DNA of 64,000 nucleotides from Rotaria sordida. Taxonomy: Eukaryota > Rotifera > Eurotatoria > Philodinida > Philodinidae. The position numbers and the translations under genes were made by a program. Below are positions 1 through 19,200 of the stretch, one piece after another; positions within the stretch are counted from its first letter, which is position 1, and the number at the start of each line of letters is the position of its first letter. The DNA lies in contig CAJNOL010001023.1 of NCBI GenBank assembly GCA_905250125.1, forward strand, positions 20,376 to 84,375. The letters run 5' to 3'. The notes under the pieces are model-generated. The model had not been told where the DNA came from. It saw only the letters and a list, made by a program, of their open reading frames with translations, and searched no databases.

Positions 1-1547
1 GCTTATTCCTATAATATTTCTGAGATATTAAAGATTCTAAAATCGATATTTGTATGATATAGTACTGACAATAATAAGAAGGAATTTTTTCATGCTACAA
101 ATCTAGTTAATGAATACTCATTGAGATAATTTATACATAGAAATTTTCCGAGGTATTGCGGAGAGGGAGGATGATCAATGATGCAAGAAGGCAATTGAAA
201 GATATTTGCTAAAATTGACCGAATTTTGAGGGAACGGGTCGAGCATTTTTTGAGAATTGATGAATAAAACGCCGAAACTTCGCTAAAAAAAAGACGAAAA
301 TTTCTCAAGATTGGGTAAGGAGTCGCCAATCTTTATACAAAAACTAATATTATCATGATTGTAGCTGATGATGTGTTCGACAAATGATATTTCCTGTAAT
401 TGTACAAATATTTTGTATGACAAGTGAAAACTGATGAGTGATAGAGGTCGATATGAGATTGATTTTGTTTTGTTGGTCATGCAATTTTGCTATATGTAGC
501 ATAGTCTATTTTGTAATACTTTTAAAGTACTCTGATAAAAATTTAAGTTTCTTTGTGCATTATTTGCCGAAATAAAAACATATTATAAAATCGACTCAAT
601 GAATTCACATGTTTATTAAACTAGCACGAGAAAACGATTAAAAATAAATAAAGAAAAAAAAGATTGAAGTACTTAATAATTTGTAAAAAAAAATATATTA
701 CAAATGCAATAATAATTTTCATCACGCACTATATTTATTATGTATATCCTATTGTCATTAAATAATCGGAAATCTAAAAATTTATTTGTGATGTAATGAA
801 ATAGTTGAGTATTCGTTATTTCAAATCAAGAATAATAAATAATTCTTGATATATAAATATATATATTTTTTTCTCTGTCATGAAATCATTATACAAGAAC
901 TAATAGATGTTAACTAAGAAAACACTTGTAAAATACGACGATAGAGAAAGAAAAAGAAAAGAAGATGCCAAGTGCTCAGAAACAAAATATAACTTCATGA
1001 AATTGCGGTTAACTTAGCAATCATTTTCTCGTTTTTTTCTACTAGTTGCATTCCTTTTTTCTCCGACGAACAGTAAGAAAAGAAAAAATAAATAAACCCT
1101 ATTTCTTACATTCTATATAGAAGAAAAAAAAGAAGAAAAGGAACTAGTGCTTTGTTATATGATTGCGCTCAGTTTGTTTTTTGAAGTTTTTCATAACAAT
1201 CGAATATAAATTTTTAGTATTTTTTTTTTCGTCCTGATAAACATTCATGCATGATCAATAAAAGTCAATTGTATGACGTAGTTAGCGTGTCTAATGCAAT
1301 TACCTATGTATTAGTGCAGAAGAATATACATTACTATATTTAAACTCGAGGTATAGGTAAAAAAGCTAACAAATCTCTATCAGTGTTTTATCCAGCCGGA
1401 GAGCGACACCTTCTCTGAAGATTATTTTGACTCTTCCAGAGTTTTAAATCGTCCTTCTAGAAGAGAAAATTTGTATAAAGACATTGATATCTATATTTAG
1501 ATTGGTAGACTAGATTAATTAGAAATAATTCATATTTTTCTTCGTAT
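1..1547. other. AT-rich non-coding DNA upstream of spermidine synthase
   Basis: No reading frame here has recognisable protein similarity or a plausible splice structure. Short open frames on the - strand at 90-480 are low-complexity and overlap each other. The last few hundred bases before the ATG at 1548 should hold the promoter and 5' leader of the spermidine synthase gene, but I cannot point to a specific element. Confidence 0.6.
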
Positions 1548-2817
<1,270 letters not shown>

Positions 2818-3980
2818 TATTGTTCTTTATGTGTTTGTTCGTTTTTCTATAATTTCTTATTGTACAAATAATATATGTTCTTGCAATTTTTTGTGTATCC
2901 ATTAATGTATCTTTCAATAAACTTAATCTCACTATTATATAAATGTTTTATACATTAAGACTTAAATAATAAGAAAAATTTAAAACGTCTCATTAATCAT
3001 GTTAGAAAAGTTTCGCATTAAAAAGAATTTCGTTAGTTACATTCGAGAGTAGTAGATTAATTAAGTCATTTGAAAAATATGAAATTTTAATTTTTTATAA
3101 CTTTGATAATGTTCGTTAAAATTATGCAAAACCTAAAACGAAATTTATCTTTGAATGCATCAAGTAAAGAATTTTTTTTCATTTGAAAACATAAATTTAT
3201 ATTAGCCATTTTACAATACAAAACAAAACAAAAATTTCTAATCTACAGAAGAACATTATTAAATATATTCTATTAAATTTTCCATCGTTTATTATTCTGA
3301 CTTGTTTCTTATTATTTCTTGACACAACATGATAATAGATAAGAGACAGACATGTCAAGACTGTATATATATGTAGGCATTTTAATGTACTTCCATTTAA
3401 GTTTCTAATTTGACATGTAGCATTAAGAGAAGTAAATGTTGTCTGAGAACAAAATGTAATTTAATATTGAAATAAAATAAAAGATTTAGAATACGTCGAA
3501 AATCTTTGTCAATTTTTATTAGTCATCTTATTTCCCAATCATCTATTTTTCAATAATATATTTATTTCTTTGTATTATAAAAATTAAATTAGTAAAACAT
3601 TCTAATAACTTATCAGAGATAGGTCAATGTAGTCATTTTTTTTCAATTGATCATATATCTCTGTGTAACATATATTTTGAAAGTGTTCTTTTGAGAAAAA
3701 AAAAAAAGTTTAATGAATACATTGATAATTATTAATTAAATCATTTCGCATACAAGATAATTTTGTTTATTCTTTTTTTAAATATAAGTCTAATATTTTC
3801 GTTTTTTTTTTATATAGAGTTTATTTATTATGAGGTCGCTAGTGAATGATATAATTTATTTACAACTGTCATTGGTTTTAACAATATTCCGGTATAAATT
3901 GGATCATTTATGAACAAGGGCCTAACGGATATCTTTTTCTTGTTCAATAAGAGTTTTTCTTTTAATTAAACTATACAAGA
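2818..3980. other. Intergenic, SRM to TDP2
   Basis: About 1.16 kb of AT-rich sequence with no supported gene or RNA. It should contain the SRM 3' UTR at its left end and the TDP2 promoter at its right end. Confidence 0.6.
2916..2921 (+). terminator. Probable poly(A) signal of SRM
   Basis: An AATAAA hexamer lies 99 bp after the SRM stop codon on the same strand. This is the most likely polyadenylation signal, but AATAAA is common by chance in sequence this AT-rich. Confidence 0.5.
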
Positions 3981-5826
3981 ATGAATAATACACTTCAATC
4001 TCATTCATCAAATATTGACAATGATGAATGTTCATTAACAGATACTCAAATTTTAGCTTTATGTAAAGAATTTGCATCAATAACCAATACTGATACAACT
4101 TTAGCTAAGATGATATTACAAGAAAATCAATGGAATCTTGAACGTGCTGTTAGTATTTATTTTGATTTACTAATAGATGAAAAAAAATCATCTATTAAAG
4201 AAATTAATAATCAATATCAAAATTCGTCAGTGTTTTTTCTTTTTTTTGTGAATATCCAATCAAATAATTTTAATCTTCTCTTATATCACATAGTGAATTA
4301 AATATAAAATCAATAATACCTCATATTGAATTATCAAATATTAAAAAAAATTTTAAATTACTTTCATGGAATATTGATGGACTTGATGAATATGCACTTG
4401 AAATAAGAACACAAGGTGTTATTGATATTATTAAAAAGTACTATTATTTATAATGAGAATATAATTATGAATATGATATTTATTTTATATTTTCGAAGAG
4501 AAGAACCTGATGTTATATTTCTACAAGAAGTTATTCCAACATCACTTAAATTAATTCGAATATTTTTACCAGAATATGATTCATATACTGGTTAGATGAA
4601 ATTTTTATTTAATTTTCTATATGATTGTTTTCTTTTTCTTTTTTTTGTTTAGGAAATATTGAAGGTTATTTTGTGGTTATATTAACTCGACGAGAAATGT
4701 TTCGAATACATGGTTTTGAAATAATTGCATATCCTAATACTAATATGAATCGTAATTTACTTATTGTTCATGTAATAATTTTTTATTCTTACATCTAGAT
4801 ATTTATTCGTTTTTATTTTTCATTTTTGTTAATAGACTACATATAAAAATTCAATTGAAATTGATCTAATGACATCTCATCATGAAAGTGGTACTGAAGA
4901 ATTATCAAGTCAACAACGTATTGAACAATTAAAATTATGTTTTCAACGAATGTTAGATGCTCCATTACAACGAATTGTTCTATTTGGTGGTGATTTGAAT
5001 ATGAGAGAAAAAGAAGTAAAATATCTGAGTTTAGATTAAAGTACGAAATATTTCCGAATTTCAGTTTTCGATATTAGAGAGATAATAAAAATTCTTAGTA
5101 TCTTTTGAATCAAACATTTTGTTTTAATATGATCAATATCGATAGTTAGCGTCCTCTGTACACATAAATTTTGTTTATTGTATTCATACAAATGAATAAA
5201 ATTATTTTGACTTATGTAATATTAAAGATACACTGTTATCTACAACTTGCGAAGTTTTGTTCTATTTTCTATAAGAGTTTCTATTCTCGTTTTTTTTTGT
5301 TCGTGTATAAATTATCATTAGTACTAACGATAATTCATCCCTTGCTAAAATTAGCTCTAAATCTTGCTTCATTATATCAATATAATGAAAGTAAAATTCA
5401 TAGGTTATTTATGACATTTCAAGGAGTATCAGAGTGTATTCTCAGATCTTGCTTATTCATTCAGCAAAACTGGATTTTTATATCTAAATTGTGAGATTTA
5501 TTGTGATGTACTTCTTTTTTATTTTTATTTTTTAGTTACGAAAAATTGGTAATATACCATCTGGCATATGTGATTTATGGATTGAAACAGGCAAACGAAA
5601 TGAATGTGCATATACATGGGATATGAGTGTTAATACAAATAATAATTTTCCATCAAATACTTTTCAACCTCGAGCACGTTTTGATCGTTTATATTTTCGA
5701 TCAACAATAGAAACTAATATAAAATTTCAACCAATTTCTTTTGAACTTAAAGGTCTTGAGAAACTTTCATCTATTCAACGTTATTGTTCAGATCATTGGG
5801 CTATTCAAGTTAATTTTGAAATTTAA
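3981..5826 (+). CDS. TDP2: Tyrosyl-DNA phosphodiesterase 2
   Basis: Removes 5'-phosphotyrosyl adducts left on DNA by stalled topoisomerase II; also signals through its UBA region in vertebrates. Six exons: 3981-4225, 4294-4437, 4499-4590, 4653-4771, 4836-5015, 5536-5826. They give about 356 residues, against about 362 in human. An N-terminal UBA-like helical segment (about residues 20-65) precedes the endonuclease/exonuclease/phosphatase fold. The catalytic signatures are all visible: SWNIDGL (Asn), FLQEVIP (Glu), GGDLNMRE (Asp, Asn) and SDHWAIQ (His). The usual TSHLES reads TSHHES here and GDTNLRD reads GDLNMRE; both keep the metal and catalytic residues. The donor of exon 1 is GTCAGT at 4226, chosen because the next GT downstream would put a stop in frame. 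The last intron is 520 bp. Only 98 bp separate its stop from the KAT2 start. Confidence 0.94.
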
Positions 5827-5924
5827 TCATTTATTTATTTATTTTTTTCTTTTGTGTTCGATATTGTTTATAAATATAAAGAAGAAAAAAAAGCAAAATA
5901 ATAAATTTTCATTTGTAGATGTAA

Positions 5925-10641
<4,717 letters not shown>

Positions 10642-10818
10642 TTTTCTTCTTCCTTTTTTTTTTTTCTTATTTTACATTTGTATAGATTAGAAAAAAAATA
10701 CAAATAAATAAATAACTCATTGGTGTTTTTATGTATATATACATATATATAAAACAAAAATATTGTGTATGTTTTTTGTTTAACTTTAGATATTAGTTTT
10801 TGTTTTTTTTAATCTATC

Positions 10819-13800
10819 ATGCCACGTGCTGGTTTACGAAATAGTCTTGTGGAACAACCAAGATCAATAGAACGTAAGTTACGAAGATGAATTAAATACG
10901 ATTGGAAAATAGTAGAAAGCAAAAATTCGTTTTTTCTAATTCCGATCGAAATGGGTTAAAGTTGGTGACTAAATTTTTGTTTCTAAATTTCTACCATTGT
11001 TCGAAGTTTTTCAATCGGAATCATTAATCTGAAGTAATTCTTCACAATAGAACTCATCAAAAGTGTACTATCAAGATTCAGAATCAGATATAAAATAATC
11101 TATTTTCATCACAAAAAAATTTGCTCTTGATAAACTTTTAATATAATATGTACTTGACACATTATATCTCGCGGTAAGATAAACCCTTGTCAATTTAGCT
11201 TCTTGAGGTATCAAAGTGTGGAAGCCACAAATTCTGATTGTTATAAATTTATGATATATTGTTAGAAGTATTACAATAATTTTTTTAAAAAAATGCCAAT
11301 TTATAGTTGCCATGTGTACTTTGAAATTTTATCATGTCGAAAATATTTGCATTTAGAATTTGTATTCTACTAATTTATTAGATTCATTTAACATGGTTAT
11401 ACTGAAAGTAAAAATTTATTTGTATTGTCAGACGCACATTCAATACACAGGAAAGTAGTAAATATCATTTGAATCTTTAGTAAACTTTCGAGCATATCAT
11501 CCTTTTGCTTGACGAAATTTTAAAATATACTGTTGAATTTTGCTTAAATTTAGAATTTAATTAGTTCGTACTCTACTATATTCGTTCTATTCTGACTCTG
11601 CTAGATCAATAATACTACTGCTCTACTAACCAATTAGTTAGAAGATTCTATAAAGTTCCAATATGATCTAAGTACTGTTATTACGAATGCGCCTTTATCA
11701 CATTTCTAGGAAATTCATCCTCCTATCTCCCGGTTGCTAGAGGCTTGCGGTAGAGGAGTCGCAAAAACCTTTGATGTAAACTTACATTTACTATTTTCTT
11801 CGAAAATATATCAGAAAAGTAGAGGCTTTTTTAATGTAAAAGATTGCTACGTAACATTCAAAAATATATCGAAAAGTTTTTCCTACAATTTGGTATAGAT
11901 TAATTTCGTTTACAAAAGAAGTTGTCCCGTTGATAAAGACTCTGACACGATAATTCTGTGCGTCGTTAATCTACTTTTCATAAATGCTACAGTTTTTTGA
12001 CAAATTACATTGTTTTTATTTTTTACCTAATTGTTGACTTGCAAGATTTCTTGTTGTTCTAGTAAAAACTCGATTGATTATTTCTTGTTTTGAATCTTAA
12101 AATAAAAAAAAACAAAAAATTTCAGAACAAACCATTCTAAGTTCATAGAAATTTTACATTGAATAAAAATCTACTATAGATTATTCAAACATAAAACGAA
12201 AAGTTCTTATGTAATTATTTAATTTGAACTTTCTTTTCCTTTTTTTCTAGAAACTCTTCCAACAACAAAAAGTCGAAAACGTACTCGAAAAGTTCTTCAT
12301 CCCATTGCAACAGATACCGAAATTGATAAGGAAGTTTCATGCTCCTCACCTTCGCCTTTAACAGATAGTGTCTGTGCAAGTCCAGCTCGTCGAGCACGTC
12401 TTCTTAATCCTCGTATGTACTTTTCTTTTGTTCTATTCAACAAAAAAAAAAAATTATTTTCATAAACAATTATAAATTCAGAATTATCGGCTGCTAAAGT
12501 CGCACTTCATTCTCATGTTTCACGTCAGATATGTGGTCGCGAAGAGGAACGTCGTCTTATACAACAATTTTGTGCTCAAAAATTATCTAACTCAAATGAT
12601 GAAAATGGTGATATTAATAATCCTTGTTTGTATATCTATGGAGCACCTGGTACAGGTTAGTAAAATTAATCAAGTCATTTAATAGATAAGGATAATCATA
12701 TATTGTTTTTTTTTCCTTAGGTAAAACAGCCGTCGTAACCAGTATAACAAATATGCTTGCAGTAAATAATTTTCTCTTTTTGTTTTTAGATTATTTATTG
12801 TTTATTATATTTTTTGAATTAGGAAGAAAATCGTTTTAAAGTTATCTTTCTTAATTGCATGTCAACAGATCTAGTTCGCGATGTTCTTGAACATATTCTT
12901 GAACAATTAAATTGTAAAACAAAATTAACAATAAAAAATATGTGGTCACTTTCAATATCATATGTTAATAAATTTCATTTGCCAATTTTACTTATTCTTG
13001 ATGAAATTGATGGATTACTTTCATCAAATGATATTTTTAATTTGATAAATAAAAATCTCACAAATCATAACAGACGTACTGTGAGTATCCAGACAGACAT
13101 CGGGTAGAATATATACTCTGACCTATGGATTAGCTAATGACATAAAAGTTTTTATTCCTGCTGTTAACGTTAATAAGAAAACCTTGTCGAAAAAAGTCGT
13201 TGATAAGGATTAGAAGTCTTGTTTTATTATTAATAAAAACAAAACAATAAAGGAGAAAAGATTTCTGGGAAAATTTATATATAATCTGGAATTGCGTCTT
13301 TCACTCTATCGATTCGTAGAAGAAAAAAAAAACCTTTCACTTTTATCTGTTTGAAATTCGAAAACAGCCATTCTTCTTTAATATCGAATGCCTTTACGAA
13401 AACATGTATTAATGAGCTTGTACAAATTTCTACAACTCCAACAAATTAGACGAAACTTCTACAGAATGTTTCTCCATCGATAACACTGATACAACGTTAG
13501 CGAGAGCATTCCAAATCTCGACTAAGAGTTTTCTAGATAAAACTCATTTATCTTGATATAGAAACATTTTTATTAAAGATTAACTTCATATTTACAATCA
13601 ATATCGAATGATATATTGCTTATTAGTTTTATTATAAAAAAATTTTTCATGTATTACTTTCAATTCTTTTCTGCTGCAGTAAGCACGAGAAAATTGTTTC
13701 CAACAACAATATAAGGAAATAAAAATTATAATCAAATTTGCAAAGCTAGAGACTCCAGAAAACCAAAATCTAGTTTTCCAGTATCTAGAACGTATAAATA

Positions 13801-15597
13801 TAATTTGGGTTTAGACTATATAGAACGATAGAGTAAACAATTCTCTACAAAATAAGATGTCTCCAATGTCTTGTAGCTGAAATACGGCAACCTTGCAAAT
13901 GCACTTAAAATCGTTTTTTACTCAATTTCCTACAGAAAAATAACTTTTTGACCTTTAATCAAAAATGATTTTCCTATGTTTAACAAAAGCAGCTACATTG
14001 TGTTTAACATATTAATCCTGTAGTAATCGTGCTAATAGCTTAGTTCTGTTTTAAATCTTATTATAGGAATTGCAAATTCACTTGACTTTACTGATCGACT
14101 TTTACCACGGTTACAACTAAAGCCTGAAAATAAACCTTATTTACTTCGTTTTTTACCTTATAATCGTGAACAAATGTTATCAATTGTTAATGATCGGTAA
14201 AAAAAATAATGAAAAAAAAATTGAATAAAATCTTTTTTTTAGTCTTGGTTCAATTGAATTATTCGATCGTAATGCTTTAATGCTATGTGCAAGTAAAATT
14301 GCTTCAACAACAGGTGATTTACGTACTGTTTTTGATGTTTGTCGGTAAGAAATATTGAAATTATTAAGATTAACATTTTTCTGTTTTTTTTTTTTTTTTT
14401 GTAAATAGTCAATCAATGGAATTAGCTACAAATTCACCAACAAAAGTAAATGTTGGTGTAACACAAATGATAGAAGTCTTTAATAATAATATTCAAAATA
14501 CAAATTCATCAGATCATATACAAACAAAAAGTTTACCAACATTTGAAAAACTTCTTCTTTGTTCATTAATTGTTTGTATGAGAGCAAATAAAAAACGTGT
14601 TTGTACAAGAGCTAAAGTAAGTTTTATTTTTATAAATTAAAATTTTTGTTTTATTAATAATCTTTCATAATATAGTTCTTATTATCCAATCGATTTTTTT
14701 TTCTATTTCATTTTGAATTATACAAAGGTTAATTATAAGAATTATTTTTATGGATTTGATTCTATTGAAATCTGACTTCGTCTAGATTGGATTTTTCAAA
14801 AAAAAAAAACAAGAAATAGAATCTCATATTGAATGTTTTCGTTTTTTTTTTTGTAATAATTGATATTAATCAAAATTTTGGGATAAAAGAAATATTTCAT
14901 CATAGGAATTAAATTCCTATCATTTGATAGAATTGTGATAATTAATTATTAATACAAATAGGTCTTTTAACTTTTTCTTTTCTTTTATTTTCTGACTAAA
15001 CTTTCATTTAGATATTTATTTTATTATATATAATTATTTCATAGTCTTTCAAATTCTAATGCATCTTTCTTTTATTTTTATACTTTAATCCGTTGAAATT
15101 TGATCATATTTATAAATAATTAATTATATTCATTGTTATTCGAATTCTACTAGATGAAAAAATTTTTCTTTAATAAATAAATCTTTTTCTATTAGATATA
15201 TATCGAAGATTTTCAAGAATATTTTTGAAATTTATATTAAGAAAAAGAATTGTCAATAAATTAATTTTTATCTTAAAAAAAGAAATCTTAAAATATTTTA
15301 TGTTTATTTTCTAGTTACTTATGGTATTTCATGATTTATGTGCTAAACATAAACTTCCATCAACAGATGGACTTGAATTTGAAGGTTTAATTGATGCATT
15401 AGAAACTAATGGACTTGTCAAAATTGTTCGATCGAAAAGCAAAATCAAACAAGATGATCAAGTAATTTATTGATATATTAAAGAAAATTGAATATTTCAA
15501 AATACTTCGTTTTTAGATTCATGGTAAAGTCGAAGAAAGTATTTTGATTGATGCACTTCAAGATCAAACTTTACTTGGCATGGTTTTGCATAATTAA
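10819..15597 (+). CDS. CDC6: Replication licensing factor CDC6
   Basis: AAA+ ATPase that joins ORC at origins and loads the MCM helicase in G1. Ten exons: 10819-10873, 12251-12412, 12482-12655, 12721-12761, 12823-13080, 14039-14196, 14243-14344, 14409-14616, 15315-15461, 15517-15597. They give about 461 residues. The N-terminus has several SP sites and an RRARLL cyclin-binding (RxL) motif, so CDK control is likely. Walker A is GAPGTGKT, Walker B is LLILDEIDGL, sensor 1 is GIANSLDFTDRLLPRL, sensor 2 is GDLRTVFDVCR. A winged-helix region follows and the protein ends LLGMVLHN. The exon 6 acceptor at 14038 is the least certain junction: it keeps frame with the strong GTGAGT donor and supplies the strand before sensor 1. 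ORC1 was considered, but there is no BAH domain and the C-terminus matches CDC6. Confidence 0.92.
10874..12250 (+). other. CDC6 intron 1 (1.4 kb)
   Basis: Separates an 18-codon first exon from the CDK-site region. Donor GTAAGT; acceptor TTTTTTCTAG. No coding frame or clear repeat was seen. A short CpG-containing patch near 11710-11760 is the only visible departure from the AT-rich background. Confidence 0.6.
13081..14038 (+). other. CDC6 intron 5 (0.96 kb)
   Basis: A long intron placed within the strand leading to sensor 1 of the AAA+ core. The donor GTGAGT is strong; the acceptor has a weak pyrimidine tract. Nothing else was recognised inside. Confidence 0.55.
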
Positions 15598-16283
15598 ATG
15601 TAGATTTATCTGGTCAAATATATATATATATATATATATGTGTATTCATTCTTGTTTGTTTTAAATTCTCTATTTTTTTTCCTAAAAAAAAAAGGAACAA
15701 AACATGTTGTGAACATTTGTATATGTATTTTTTTTTTGTATAAATTTTGTGAAAGAAAAAAGCCTATTTTCTATGTTAGTTAAATATAATTAGTGTTTTC
15801 ATTTTTTTTTTCAAATGAATATATATATATATTATGGAAAAAAAACTCAACACCTGACCCCAACACTTGATCACGTCAATGGTTAAAGGAAATGAAAGAA
15901 AATAATGTCTTCTAACGGAAAATGACAGTAGCAGCTAGCGTATATAGGATGTTCACTCGTGCAAAGATAATCAGTTTTACAAGAATGTTGAAGAAACTGT
16001 AAGAAAATTGATAATGAGTGGGAGAAAAAAAAGAAGAAAAAGAGAAAAAAAGGTAAGTGTAATATAATGTTAAAAAAAGAAGTTAGAGATGAAAGAAAAA
16101 ATGGTGGGAACAACAAAAAGAAGATTACTGCTAGTAGATTTAGATAATGAAGAGTAGAAAAGAGAAAAGAAGAACAAGAAAATAAACAAAATGCATGTGT
16201 GTATGCTTTTTTATCGTTATACGTAAAATAGCAAACCAACATAAAGAAATTTTTTTTGGCAAATATGATTGATTAAGAAAAAT
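15598..16283. other. Intergenic, CDC6 to PPEF, with (TA)n tract
   Basis: AT-rich spacer with a (TA)11 run at 15619-15640. A purine-rich stretch at about 16015-16190 encodes only low-complexity phantom frames on the - strand. The PPEF leader should be at the right end. Confidence 0.6.
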
Positions 16284-19200
16284 ATGTTCTCAGAACGTTG
16301 GCTATGCTTTTGTTGTCCACCAATGCATAAATCTCCTCGACGAACTATTGTTGCACCAATTGAACAAAATCCAATTCAACCTGAATCACGATTACAATTA
16401 CAAACAAGTCGACTATCGAATAGACAAAAACAGAAATCTGAACTTCGTATATATATATATATTATTATTATATTTTAGAAAAAAAATTGTTTTTTTTTTT
16501 TCTATGATTATATGAATAGATTTAGCTGCTGTTGTTATTATTCAAACATGGTTTAGACGACGACGAGCTTTATTTGAAATACGACGAAAAACTGCTTGGA
16601 CAATTTATCAAAATATTGAATATGCTGGTGAACAAAATCAACTTAAAGTATTATTATTATTTTTTTTTTGTTTGTTTTAATTAAATTATGATGTTCGTTC
16701 TTTTGTTTTTATTATTCAAAAATAGTTGTATAATTTTTTTCTTGAACTTATGCAAACTGTTTCAAAAAATCCTCGAGATGCTACTGTTGCAGCAAAAGTC
16801 TTACGTCGAAGTTCTAGTCTATCAGGTTTAGGTAATTATATAATTCTTTCGTAAAATAAATACATAAAAATTTCTTTCTAGCTGAAGAATTAGAATTAAA
16901 ACAATTAACATCACCAACAATAATTAATGTTGAATCATCATATCAAGGACCACATATTGATAAACCTATTAATAGAGAACATTTTGAAGCATTGATTCTT
17001 GCTTTTCAACGTGGCGAGGTACGTAAATTGAATTATAATTAATTTAGATAGTTTTATAAAGATTAATCTGACATAGTTGAATTTATAGTCATAATTGTTT
17101 TTATATTTTTCTCAAGATTCAAATTGTTCTTTTCTTTTATTTATTAAAGAAAAGTAGATTTTAGAATCATCTTAACTTTGATGATAGGATTATTAAAAAA
17201 AGAAAAGTAATTATCGGCTTTGTTTTATAACTTTATATAAAATTTTGACTTTACTTTTATTTTGTATTACAATATAATATTAAGATGAAAAATAATTTCC
17301 TTTATAATTCTATTAGAATTAGTTTATTGATTATTGAACGATGAAATTAGGTTTTTTGTTTTTTTTTTTTTTTGATTATGAAAATTTCAACAACAAAGAA
17401 AAATCATTGAATTTGTATAACATGAGATTAGTATGACGTAAACTACTTATACTAAGTTGAAGCAGAATAAGCTTACATTTTTTGGTTTCTTCTTTTTTTT
17501 TTTTGTATACAGTAAATAATTAATTATATCATTTTTTTCTCATGCACAGCTCCTTCATGCTCATTATGTATTATTAATATTACATGAACTTCGTCATATT
17601 CTTAAAAATTTACCAAATATAAATATAGTTTCAACTCATCAGACAACATGTGTCACTGTTGTTGGAGATTTACATGGTAGTTTAGCTGATTTAATGATTA
17701 TATTTCATAAGGTATATATTAATTCATTTATTCTTTTGTTATTACTTTTTTGTTTTGTTTTGTTTTTTTATTAAATAGAATGGTTTACCATCGAATGAAA
17801 ATCCTTATATATTTAATGGTGATATTGTTGATCGAGGTTTTCAAAGTATTGAAGTTTTTCTTTTAATAAGTGTTGCATTAATTGTTTATCCAAATAATAT
17901 TTATTTAAATCGAGGAAATCATGAAGATCATGTATTAAATTTAAGGTAAATTTAAATTTTCTATTTTTATTATTGATTATTTTATTTATTAAGAATTGTA
18001 CATTGTTTCAGATTGTGATATGATTATCTATTCTAATTCAACTAGTACAGATTTAGAGAAATAAAATATTTGTAAAATTATACTCGCTTAAATATATATA
18101 CATAATAACATCTTTATCATATATCATGATGCTCGAGACTTTTTTTTCCTTTTAATGACTGTCTAAAAAAGATTTCAATTCTTCTCTTCCTGTTCGGAAA
18201 CAAAATTTTCCATCGAATGATCCTATGAAACTCCTGTTTTTTTCCCCCCTCATAGAGAAAAAGAATATAGTCGAACGTAGTATTTAATTCCATTTTATAA
18301 TCAACATCGAATTTATTTCCCAAAAATGAAAACCAGATTAACCCTTTGGAGACGGATTTTTTTTCTGTACATTTCATCATAAATCAATCAACATTTCTAT
18401 TTTCTAAAAGAGCCTATTATCCATCACTGGATATCTGAATAAAATAACCTAATTACAATCTAAATTATACCAAAAAACTCTCTGATAAATGCTTTCATAA
18501 AAACTAATCTCATATAGGAATCTGTGTGTTTTGAAATGCTAGAGAATCACCATGGCCCCTGAAGGGGCCAACCGTCCCCAAAGGGTTAATAAATGAAAAT
18601 AAATCTCGTCCCTGCGATGGAAGATCTCGTGTCATCTATTATGTCTCATTTATTTTTAGAATTTTAAAAGCCTAGAAATAGTATTGACCTCAGCTTTTTA
18701 AAGATTGTTCAGCTCATATTTTGATATAAATATACTAATTAAACTTTCAATAGAAATTAAATAATTAAGAATAATGTTCTATTGTAAGAAAGAGTTTACT
18801 TCATTTAACATTAGACAGAATTTAACGCTACACAAGGTAATACTTGAACTTCTCCTTTTTCTTTTGTTTTAAATTCATTGAATTTATCTTTTAATAATGT
18901 ATAATATATTGCAACACCCGTTATTCTAATGAACATCAAAATAAACACACAAAGATGTATAATGGAGTCTCGAAAAAAAAAGCTCAATCAGTCCTAGCAA
19001 TTGCTGAACTTGTGAATCTTTTTTCCGTTTATGCGTTTTCAATAAGATCAGAAGACACATCACTCTATACTGAGAATTGACGTGTGACCATGACCAAAGT
19101 CCAGTCACGATTAGTTACAATAAACTTTTCATGTAACTATATAAGTGTAATCAATAGCAAGAACTTAGTCTATTGACAGTTTCAGATGAAATGATCTATC

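Noticed and set aside
13075..14070. Alternative CDC6 junction using donor C|GTACTG and acceptor TTATAG before GAATTGC
   Set aside because: It keeps frame but deletes most of the strand before sensor 1; the GTGAGT donor with the acceptor at 14038 gives a fuller AAA+ core. It remains possible.
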